Below, piece after piece: positions 20,531-32,500 of a stretch of DNA of 64,000 nt. The position numbers and the translations under genes were made by a program. Source of the DNA: Neofusicoccum parvum (Eukaryota; Ascomycota; Dothideomycetes; Botryosphaeriales; Botryosphaeriaceae); assembly GCA_020912385.1 (NCBI GenBank), contig CP087216.1, positions 2,170,001 to 2,234,000 of the forward strand. Reading direction: 5' to 3'. The notes below the pieces were generated by a model. The model did no database searches and was not told the origin of the DNA. It worked only from the letters and a program-made list of their open reading frames with translations. Position 1 is the stretch's first letter, and each line of letters opens with the position of its first letter.

Positions 20531-23500
20531 ATGAAGGCTGCGAACGGACGCGACTCAGTGGCCCACGACTGCCTTGTCACTGACCTGATAGTGGAGCATG
20601 TTGAAGCACACCCTGACGCGGAAGCCATATGCTCTTCTGACGGCGAGTCCCTGTCCTACCGGGCCCTCGACAATGCTTCACGACGTCTGGCTAGCCACTT
20701 GACGACGCAAGGGGTCAAGCCGGAGGTCATCGTACCCTTGTGCTTCGAGAAGTCGATATGGACAGGTAGGCAGCAGCACCCCTCCCCTCCCCACATGGCC
20801 GCCGATACCTAACCAGGCGTGCTGCAGTGGTCGCCATCGTGGCGGTTCTCAAAGCCGGGGGTGCCTTCGTGCTGCTGGACCCCGCCCACCCTACCGAACG
20901 CCTGGAGACGATCATCCGCAAATGCCAGGCAACCGTAGCCGTCACCTCTCGCGCGTCGCAGAAGCGGATCGCGCAGCTGGTGCCGCGGGCGCTGTGCCTC
21001 GACCGGCACGCCCTCGGCCAGCTGGCGCCCACAACACCACGCGACCCGGCGAGCGGCGTGGCGCCGGGCAACGCGGCGTACGTGGTCTACACCAGCGGCA
21101 GCACCGGGCAGCCCAAGGGCGCCGTCATCGAGCACGGCTCGTTCTGCGCGGGCGCGCTGGGCCACGCCGCGGCGATGGGCATGGACGCCGCGACGCGCGC
21201 CGTCCAGTTCGCGTCGTACAACTTCGACGCCTCCATCACCGAGATGCTGACCACGCTCGCCGTCGGCGGCACCGTGTGCGTCGTCGGCGAGGCGGCGCGC
21301 CTGGACGCCGCCGCCTTCGCTGCTGCAGTTGCGGCTACCCGTGCTAACTTCGCGCTGCTGACCGCGTCGTTCATCAACGCGCTGCCGGTCGACGGCCTGC
21401 CGGGGCTGCGGACGCTGGTGCAGGGCGGCGAGGCGCTGCCGGAGGCGGTCAAGGAGCGCTGGGCCGAGCGGGTGACGCTCATGAACGCGTACGGGCAGGT
21501 GGTGAGTGCTCCGTCGTCGGATGCTGGTGGCAGCACCGCAGAAATGCTAACAGGGCACAGGAGGCGTCGGTGGTCTCGACGTGTACGCCGCCGATCTCGC
21601 GGCGGTCGAACGGCAGGAGCATCGGCACGGCCGTGGCCGGCCGCTGCTGGGTCGTCGACCCGGACGACCCGGACGCCAGGACGCCGGCCGGCGAGGTCGG
21701 CGAGCTGCTCGTCGAGGGCCCGCACGTCGGCAGGGGCTACCTCGGGGAGCCGGAGAAGACGGCGGCCGTGTACGTCGGCAGGCCGCTCTGGCACGCCCGC
21801 CTGTTCCCGGCCGAGACCGACCCCCGCGCCCTGCGCTTCTACCGGACCGGCGACCTGGTCGTGCAGGAGCCGGACGGGAGCTTCACGTTTGCCGGCCGCA
21901 AGGACGAGCAGGTCAAGGTGAACGGCCAGCGCATCGAGCTGGGCGAGATCGAGCACCAGTTCAAGCGCGCGATGCGCCCGCCGCGGGACATCGTGGTGGA
22001 GCTCGTCAAGCGGAAGGCGGGAAGCGGCACTCGCGGCATTCTCGTGGCCTTTGTGGCGCTGGATGGCGACTGGCACGGCGACGAGGCGGCGGCCCAGCGC
22101 CGGCTGGACGCGGAGATGGCGGCCGCGGAGAAGGAGGTCCGCGCCATCCTGCCGAAGTTCATGATGCCGGCGGCTTTCGTCGCCGTCCAGAACATCCCCA
22201 TCTCCATCAACGGGAAGGTGGACCGCAAGAGCCTGCGCGCGCTTGGGGAAGCCCGTCTGTCGCGGAAGCAGCAGCACGTCGAGACACCCGGCGGAGAGGA
22301 CAGAGGGCTCAGCCCGGTCGAAGCACAGCTGCGGCAGGTTTGGAGCCGCGTGCTGAACGTGCCGGAGGAGAACATCGAGCGGACCAGCATGTTCCAGAGC
22401 CTGGGCGGCGATTCCATCTCGGCTATGCAGGTGGTTTCGCAGACTGCGGCGCGCGGCGTTCGGATCTCTGTGCAGCGCATCTTGCAGAAGAAGACGATTG
22501 AGCAGATTGCCTTGGGACTGGTTGTTGAGTCGTCGCCACCCACGGCCGAGCCTCTTGACGAAGATGACGATGACACGGAGGAGCCGTTCAAGCTATCGCC
22601 GATTCAGCAATTATTCTTCCAGCTCTCGCCGGAGGGGGAGAACCGCGACAACATCAGCTTCTTGCTTCGGCTTAACAAAAAGGTTTCGCGGAACATGGTT
22701 GACGAGGCGCTCGAGGGTGTCGTTAACCGGAACCCGATGCTGCGGGCGCGCTTCTTTGAGCTGAAGCGCGGCAATTGGTTCCAGTACATCTCTCAAGATA
22801 CTTTCGAGTCGTATCACATCTCCGCCCACGCCATCGACGATACATCGGACGTCATGCCGATCATCAGGAAATCGCAGAGGAGCCTCGACATCAAGTACGG
22901 TCCTCTTTTACGTGCCGATCTCTTCACGTTAAAAGGAGGGCGCGAGCAGCTTCTGTTTCTCTGTGCGCACCATCTCGTTACCGACTTCGTATCCTGGAGA
23001 GTCATGCTCCAACAGCTGGAGGAGTACATCCAGTCAGGGATCATCTCCTCGCCAAAAGGGTTCTCTTTCCAGAGATGGTGCCAAGAACAGGAGAAGCACC
23101 TACGAAACCTTCCTGCTCAGGAACTTCCTTTCCAACTTCCCGAGCAGAATTACCAGTTTTGGGGGATGCAAAAGATCCCCAACGTCTACGGAGATTCTTT
23201 CACTGAAGAATTGGTGCTGGATCGAGAGCTCTCATCCACGATATTGGGAACCGCTTGCCCCGACATCGAGGCTGTGGACGTGCTTCTCTCCGCAGTCATG
23301 TTTGCTTTCCACAGCGCCTTCCCCGAGAGGTCAGTCCCTGCGTTCTTTGTCGAGGGCCACGGCCGAGAGCCATCATGGGATGACTCCATCGACCTGTCTT
23401 CTACTGTCGGCTGGTTCACCACTCTCCTCCCCATAGTACTCTCGGAGGCCAAGTGCAAGCATCCCATCGACGCTCTCCGAGAGATCAAGAGCCTGCGAGC

Positions 23501-26500
23501 TCAGTTCACGGACAAAGGACTCGCTCAGTTCGCGTCCAAGTTCTACCAGCGCAGGAAAACCCGATACCCGTCCATGGAAATCACCTTCAACTACGCCGGC
23601 ATGTACCAGCAGCTCGAGCGCAGCGGCGGCCTCTTTTCCGAAGTCCCCGAGTATACCCTCATGAACCTGGACGGCTTCGGCGCCCGCATGCCGCGCTTCG
23701 GCCTCGTCGAGATCCTGGGCAACGTCGAGCACGGGCAGATCAAGCTCTCGTTCACCATCAACAAGCGCATGAGGCACCAGGAGCGTCTGCGCGAGTGGAT
23801 GCAGCAGTGCCAGAGCGTGTTGGCGACGATGGCGTCACAGCTCACTCAAGCGCAGCCTGGTTTCCCGCTTCTGGGGGCGTCGGACGCGCAGTTGGCACGG
23901 CTTGTGGATCGTGTGCTGCCAGGCATCGGTGTCGGGGTTGAGGACGTCGAGGACGTGTATCCGTGCTCGCCGATGCAGAACGGCATGTTGCTCAGCCGCG
24001 CCGGCGAGAGGGGCAGCTACAACTCGCAGCTGTTTCTCGAATTGCGCTCGACGGACGGCCATGTCGACACGTCACGTCTGGAGCGAGCGTGGCAGGCGGT
24101 GATTGATCGTCACGCCGTGCTGAGGACTTTGTTCGTCGAAAGCGTCAGGGGTGACGGAAGCTTTGACCAGGTTGTGTTGCGCCAGGCGCAAGGAGCCGTG
24201 ACGCACGTTGACGACTTGGAAAGAGAGCCCGTTGCACCTCGCGCTGCGAATGAACCCGAGCATCGCCTGTTCGTGCAAATGGTGTCGCGGTCGCACGTGC
24301 TCCTGCGGCTGGATATCAGCCACGTCCTGATAGACGGCAGTTCCACATCAGCCCTGATGCGTGACATCCAGAGAGGATACGACAGTCCGGATCTCCTGGC
24401 TGCCGAGCCACGGCCGCTGTACAGCACGTACATCGAGCACGTGTCAACACTTTCCCATGAGCACTCAGTGGAGTACTGGAAAGAAAACCTCTCTGGCGCG
24501 GAGCCCTGTCACTTGCCACAATGGAGTGATGAGCAGGACGGAACTCTCGAATTCGCCGCGGTGCCGCCCATCAACACTGCGAAGGTCACAGCCTTTTGCA
24601 GGCAGAATGGCATCACCGTCTCCGACCTGCTCAAAACAGCGTGGGCCATTGTTTTGCGCTGTTACACAGGCTCCGACGCTCCCGTATTCGGCTACCTCAG
24701 TAGTGGCCGCGGTGCGGAGCACGACCAGGCTGTTGGTGTTTTCACCAACATACTGCCTTGCCTGGCGCGGCTGTCCCCTACTTCCACCGTCTTTGATGCC
24801 CTGAAGAAAATCCAGGATGACGGTATTGAGCAGATGCCCCACAAAGAATGCCCTCTTGCAGACGTGATGCATGCCGCGGATGTGGCGGACGCTGCACGGG
24901 AAGGCTTGTTCAACACCGCCATGTCTCTGCAGAAAGTATCTTCCCCCTCGGGTGACGGATCCCTAGCCATTCGGATGGTGAGAGAGAAGGACCCCACCGA
25001 GTTCGCCGCGACTTTCCTTGGGTACATCTCTGATGCCGGCATTGAGCTTGTAATTGAATACTGGACGTCAAGGATATCGACCGCTCAAGCGCAGAATCTC
25101 GCGTCCACGGTGTCCAAGGTGGTGCAAAGTATGACTGAGAACCCACACTCGACCATCGGCAACCTCGACGTCCTCAGTGGGAGAGACGTGGACAGTGTGA
25201 GGCTATGGAACTCTAGACTTGCACACAATGGTCCGATCAACAACTGCATCCACCATCTGATCAAACAAGTCGCCAAGAGGCAGCCAGACCGCCCAGCTGT
25301 GCACGCCTGGGACGAGAGGCTGACGTACGGACAGCTGGAAGACCTGTCGTCACGATTGGCTGGCCATCTCCACAACCTGGGAATCCTTCCAGATCAGATC
25401 ATTCCAGTGTGTATGGAGAAGTCTGCCTGGACCGTTGTATCCATGCTCGCTGTTCTGAAGGCTGGAGGAGCCTTTGTCCCCTTTGACACCGAGGCTCCGC
25501 TCGACCGCCTCCTACAGCTGCTGAAAGATACCTCGGCCGACTTCGTCATTGCGTCACCAAAGACAGCCCATCGGCTACAGGACCACATACAGCAGATTGT
25601 GGTCTCGTCGGCGTTCATTTCCCGGCTGCCGGAGCGTGTTTTCGAGCAGACCGTCATGCCGAGCAATCTGGCCTACGTCCTGTTCACCTCCGGATCAACT
25701 GGAACCCCCAAGGGAATCATGATGCAGCACTCACAATTCCTTGCAAGCTCCACGCGGTACAGCGCTGTGCTTGGCCTGAACGAACGGTCTCGAATCCTGC
25801 AGTTCTCCGCGTACACGTTCGACGCCAGCATATTCGAGGTGTGGAGCACCCTCACCACCGGCGGCTGCGTCTGCCAGATGTCCGAGGAGCAGCGCATGAA
25901 CGACGTGACGGGCGCCATCCACACCCTGGCGGCCGACACCATGTTCATGACGCCGACCATGCTGAGCATCATCGAGCCGCGCGACGTGCCCAGCATCCGC
26001 ACCGTCATCACCGGCGGCGAAGTCATCAAGCAGGACATCTTCCGGACGTGGGCGCCCGCGGTGCGCCTGCTCGAAGCCTACGGGCCGACCGAGACGGCCG
26101 TGTTCGCCACCTTCCAGGACGGTGTCGCGGCCGAGTCCGACCGCTTCTCCATCGGGCAGAGCTTCTGCTGCCAGGCGTGGGTGGTCGACCCGGGCTCCGA
26201 GCGGCCGGTGCCGGTGGGCGCGGCCGGTGAGCTGTGGCTCGAGGGCTCCAGCCTGGCCCGCGGATACCTAAACAACGCCGCGCAGACGGCCGCCGCGTTC
26301 GTCGCGCGCCCGGACTGGTTCGACCCGCGCGCCTCCCGCCGCTTCTACCGCACCGGCGACCTGGTTCGCTACAAGGCCGACGGCAGCATCCAGTTCTGCG
26401 GCCGCAAGGACACGCAGGTCAAGATCAGGGGCCAGCGCGTCGAGCTGTCCGAGGTCGAGGAGCAGGCCAAGCTCGTGCTGGCCTGCAGCGCGCCCATCGC

Positions 26501-29500
26501 CGCCGAGGTCGTGCAGTCCAAGCTCGTCCTGCTGGTCGAGATGCGCGGCGCGCCGGCCGAGCAGGTCGCCGCCACCGTCGAGGCGCTGGAGACGCTGCTC
26601 CCCAACCGCCTGCCGCGGTACATGGTCCCGTCGGCCATCGTGCCGGTCATGGAGGCTTTCCAGCGCATGTCGTCGGGCAAGCTGGACCGGAAGTGGCTGC
26701 GTGCCGTCGCGGCGAAGCAGGCGAATGCTCAGCGCACGGCAAGGCAGGGATCAGGAAGGCTGTGGAACGGCAAGCTTCAGCGCGCGCTGTCGCGCGTCCT
26801 GGGTCTTCCCGAGTCCGAGATCTGCGGCGAGGACAACTTCTTTCACCTCGGCGGCGACTCCTTCCTGGCCATGAAGCTGGTTGCGGCTGCCAGGGCTGAG
26901 GATCTGCACTTGTCCGTTGCTGCGATCCTCCGCAATCCAGTTCTTAGTGACATGGCTAAGACTTTAGAGTCGGTGGCTCCTGACGCTAAGAATGTGCACG
27001 GGTCGAGGCCATTTGAGCTCATCGGGGACCTGGCTTCGTCGATGCGGGCAGAGGCGGTCGCGGCTTTCCGTCTGCAGTCTGCCGACGAGATCGAAGACAT
27101 ATACCCAGCCACGCCACTCCAGGAAGCTTTCATTGTGGAATCGACAAAGAATGCAACGGCTTACACGGCCCAGCACGTCGTCGAGCTCCCGAGCGGTCCC
27201 GACTTCGACATGGACAGATTCCGCGCAGCTTGGGAGACATGCGTACAGGAGCATCCGATCTTGCGCACCAAGTTCTTCCAGACAGTCAAGACAAAGCCTC
27301 CTCGACCAATGCAAGTGGTGCTCCGTGGGGTGTCGGTGGAATGGGGCCGTGGGGATGATCTCAACGCTTACCTGCACGAGGCTGCACACAATCCTGTCAC
27401 TCCCCTCAATAAGGTCGCCATCATCAATGACAGAAGATCAGGCGTTCGCTTGTTTGTCTGGCTCGCTCATCATACTCTGTATGATGGGTACTCACTCGAC
27501 ATGCTGCTGGGAAGAGTGCACAGTATCTACGCCAGGAAGGTCCAAGCAGCACCAAAGCCAGTCCCTTTCCAGGCCTACGTTGGATACCTTCACGGAGTCA
27601 AAGAGTCCCGCGAGACTGCCAGCTTCTGGATGACGTATCTCGCAGGTGCCCCGGCCCCTTCGTTTCCGCCTACCTCGGCCGTAGCAGCAAAGGTTGACAG
27701 CGTCTTGGACTACAACCTGCGTCTTCCACAGCGCAGCAAGGCCGCCGTCACCCTCGCCACCACACTTCAGACTGCATGGGCCCTCGTGGTCGCGGCATTC
27801 AGTGGCGGCGCCCAGGACGTCGTCTTTGGCTCCATCGTGTCAGGTCGTAGTGCGCCCATGGATGGCATCGCCGCAGTAACGGGCCCGACCATCGCCGCCA
27901 TCCCTGTGCGAGTGCGGTTCAGCCAGGTAGACCGAGTGCAGGAACTCCTGCTGCGCGTGCAGGAGCAGTCATCCACCATGATTCCGCACGAGTCTTTGGG
28001 CCTGCAGAACATCCAGGCGCTGAGCCAGTCCACGTCCCGAGCTTGTGCTTTCAAGAACCTTTTCGTCGTGCAGCCGGCTCAAGCAGCGGATGCGCCGTAC
28101 AAGGTTACTTCCGAGGCTCTAAATGTGGGCAGCTCATACAGCTATCCGTTGACGGTCGTTTGTTCTCAGCTGGATGATAGGACGTTCAACGTGAACGTCA
28201 CCTACGCGTCCGCAGTCCTGCGCTTATCACAGGTTGAGAAGCTAATGCGCGAATTCCAAGAGGTAACGAAGAAGATGTTGACTGCCAGCGGATCGGTGAC
28301 TGTGGAAGAGGTTGCCGTCAAGGCAGCCAGCCTGGCTGTGTTGGCGACGGGAACCATGCAATCAGTGGCAGCCTCCTCATCCAGAACCACGCCCATGACA
28401 GAAATGGAGATTAAACTCCAGGAACTCTGGACTGAGTCATTGGATCTAGAAGAGCCAAGCAGCCTTTTAGTGGACGACGACTTCCTCAAACTCGGCGGTG
28501 ATTCTATCACAGCGATGCAGCTTTCGGGCGTTGCACGGAGAGAGGGATTTTCGCTGCGAGTGGTCGACATCCTGGGCAATCCTGTTCTGTCAGAGATGGC
28601 ACTTTGCATGACAGCTTTGGTTGAAGTGCCAGAAGAGGACTCAGAAACTCCAGCCTTTTGCTTGATGCCAGACGCCGTGCCCATCCACGAGTACCTCCGT
28701 ATGGCTGCCGCAGATACTCACATGGCGGTAGACGACATCGAAGACATGTACCCCTGTACACCGCTTCAGGAGGGCCTGATGACAGCTTCCAGCACCCAGA
28801 CCGGATCCTACGTTGCTCAGCTGGTGGTCGATCTGCAGCTGGATGATTTGGAAAGATTCAAAGCCGCCTGGGAGAGTGTTGTGGCAACTCACCCCATTCT
28901 CCGCACCAGGATTGTGCATCTCGGAGCTGCCGGCATGTTCCAGACAGTCCTGAGAACCGCCAAATCACCGGTGGACTGGCGGGTATCTTCCAATTTGGAT
29001 GCGTATGTGGCACAGGACAGCAGGGCTCCAATGGGCTTTGGCGATGCTCTCGTCCGCTACGGCATAGTCACCAGCGATGGAGACGGGGCGAAGTTCGTGT
29101 GGACAGCCCACCACGCCGTGTACGACGGAGCCACAGTGGCAATGCTGTCGGAAGCAGTGAGCAACGCATATTCCGGCAGCTCCCCCAAAGCACCTCCGCC
29201 CTTCAGCCGCTTGATGAACTACCTGTCCAGCCTCAATCCCGCCCAGTCGGACGACTTCTGGAGGTCCACCCTCGCCGGCGCAAAGCCAACGCCCTACCCG
29301 CTCCCGCTCTCCCTCGACTACACCCCGCACGCCGACACCATCCTCACCCACTCCATCCGCCTCCCCCGCAAGCCCACCACCACCACAACCGCGACCCTCC
29401 TCCAGACCGCCTGGGCCTACGTCCTCGCCCGCTACTCCGGCTCCGACGACGTCGTCCTGGGCGTCGCGCAATCCGGCCGGCTGGCGCCCGTGCCCGACAT

Positions 29501-32500
29501 CGCGCGCATCCCGGGGCCAGCGGTGGTGACGGCGCCGCTGCGCATCCGCTTCGACGGGCGGCAGTCGGTGGCGGCGACGCTGGACAGCGTGCAGCGCTGG
29601 GGCGTCGAGTCGATCGCGCACCTCCACCGCGGCCTGCAGCACATCCGGCGCGTCGCCGACGACGCCCGCCTGGCCTGCGACTTCCGCTCCCTGCTGACCA
29701 TGCACCCGCAGCGCCCGGATGCGGAGATGCTGCCGTTCGACCTGGCCACGGGCCGCCTGCTGGGCGCTGGCGCCGCGGACTTCCACACCTACCCCCTGCT
29801 GCTGGAGTGCGCGTTCGCGGACGACGCGGTCGCGCTGACGGCGTCACTCGATGCGAGCGTCGTCGACGGCCGGCAGGTCGGCTGGATGATGGCGCAGCTG
29901 GAGCACGTCCTGCGGCAGCTGATGGCTGACGATGCGGCGACCAAGCGGGTCGCGCAGATCGAGCTGCTGACGCCGGAGGACTGCGAGCGGATCAGAGCGT
30001 GGAGCGCGTGTGCGCTCGAGACGGGCCCGGCTTGGGTTGTCGACCTGCGCGATCGTGCGAGGTTGGCTCCCGCAGGCGTCGTCGGGGAGCTGTTTGTTGA
30101 GCAGCCCGGGAGAGCGGAGATCGCGAGACCGGTGCGGCTGGAGCAAATCGGCCGCCGGGTGTACGCGACAGGTAAGCTGGCCCGCTTCGGGTGTGATGGG
30201 GTTCTGGACGTCGTGGGCGAGAAGGACGAGCTTGTTGAGCTCGACGGGCGCCGCTTCGTCGCCGGCGATGTCGAGAGGCTCGTCAGTCAGGCTCTGTGGA
30301 ACAGAGAAGCTGCCGTCAAGGCGGTCAACGGAACCCTGACTGCCTTTGTGGCGCTGGATCACGGCTATGTGGATGATGAGATCGCACAGAAGCTTTTGGA
30401 CGCGCTGGTGTCGAGTGCCGGGAACAAACTCAGCCGCGCACTGCCGTCCTTCATGGTCCCCACGCACTTCATCCCGGTCCGTAGCTTGCCACGAACACCG
30501 TCTGGAAGCATCGACCGTCAGAGTCTGTCCAAGCTAGCGTCCACATCATCAGCCACGTCCCAGCCGAGCGGCGTTCCGGAACGAAAGGACAGCCTTGTCG
30601 CCTCTGGGATGGAGCAGAATTTGATCGCCCTGTGGAAGACTGTCCTCGACCTCGAGGATGTGGGCGTTGGCGACAGCTTCCTTCGTCTCGGTGGCGACTC
30701 CTTGGATGCCATGAAGCTTGTTGCAGCAGCCCGCCGCGAGGGGATCCTTCTGACTGTCAAGGAAATCTTCGACAACCCCGTTCTTTCAGACTTGGCGGAA
30801 GTCGCAAGAGTTGCTGAAGTGGACACCAGTTCCCACAGCGCGGTTGACCCGTTCTGTATGCTCGGTAGTCAAGTGATCGAGGCGGTCGAAGAGGTAGCAG
30901 CAGCCTGCCAGATCGACAAAGAACTGATCGAGGACATCTATCCCTGCGCTCCTCTTCAGGAAGGCCTGATGGCACTGTCGAACGTTGAACAGGGTGCGTA
31001 CGTTGCCGAGTGTGTCGTTCGAGTGCCAGACGCCGAGAAAACCGAAGTTGCCTGGAAGTCATTGGTGGCCATGACGCCCGTTTTGCGGACAAGGATCGTT
31101 CAGACAGACCAGTGGGGTAGTCTTCAGGTTGTCGTCCGGGAAGATGCCAAGTTCCAGTACGGACAAAACTTGAACCACTACCTCACAACAGAACGACAAT
31201 TGCACATGCTGCCCGGCACTCACCTGGTCCGGCCCGGCCTCGTCACTGAAGGCAATTCGACATATTTTGTTCTCTTCGCGCACCATGCCATCTTCGACGG
31301 CTGGGCATGGAAACTAATTCTCCAGCGTCTTTACCAGCTTTACCAAGGGCACCGCTTACTGCCATCGCCGTCTTATAGCGCCTTCGTCAAATATCTACAC
31401 GAGGATCTGCATCTGGAGGCCGCTCAAGATTTCTGGCGGTCCTACCTGGAAGGTGCTGATCGAACCGTTTTCCCACCAATGTCTGCTTCCACCACACCGC
31501 GCCCTGAATCCCACGAGACTCGCCGCATCATTTTGCAGAGGCAAAACACCACCACAGCAAGCTCCCTCATCCAGACCGCCTGGGCTCTATTGGTCAGCCG
31601 CTACGTCGATTCTCAGGATGTAACCATCGCTGTCACTCTCTCAGGAAGAAGCATCCCAGTGGATGGCATCCAAGACATGATTGGTCCCACCTTCACAACA
31701 ATTCCGATGCGCTTCAATTTGGATGGAAGCAAGCAGATTGCTGATATTTGCAAGAGTGCTCAAGACGTCACCGTCAATCCAGCGCAGCACCTGGGGCTCC
31801 AGCGCATAAAGCAGCTCAGCGCCAGCGCACACGCTGCCTGCGATTTCAACAGCCTACTCGTGGTTCAGCCTGCCAGCAACGACGACGATGATGGCAACTT
31901 CTTCCTCCAAGAGAACGACTCCCAGCTTATCTCCAGCTTCTCCAATTACGGCCTCGTCATGCTTTGTCAATTGCTTCCCGACGGAAACATGGACGCGAGT
32001 GTTGTCTTTGATCCCAGCATAACCAGCCAGCAACAGACTGCACGCCTCCTGGGACAGTTCGAGCACATATTACATCAACTGAGCAGCGGCGGATGCTCTT
32101 CAGTCGGGGAAATTGACTTTCTCAGCCCGGATGACAAGCATGAAATCTCGGATGTCAACAAGGATCTAGAGCCTCATCCCGATGTGGGTTCATGTCTTCA
32201 TGAGATTGTGCAGCGGCTTGCTCGCACCAGCCCTCACGCACCGGCGGTTTCGTCCTGGGATGGTAATTTGACCTACGCTGAGCTCGATGAGCTGGCTTCC
32301 CGTCTTGCCGGCTACTTGACTACCTCCATGGGTGTTGTACCAGGTGCAATGGTTCCTTTGTGCTTTGAAAAATCAAAGTGGACCCAGGTGGCTATGCTGG
32401 GCGTGATGAAGGCTGGCGCTGCCTTTGTTCTGCTCGACCCGGCGCATCCGATTAGCAGGATACAATCGACCTGCCGCAAGGTCAACGCCAAAGTGGCTGT

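Noticed and set aside
21502..21560. Apparent frame break in the first A domain of the NRPS
   Set aside because: A 59-nt intron (GTGAGT donor, CACAG acceptor) restores the A5 motif in frame.
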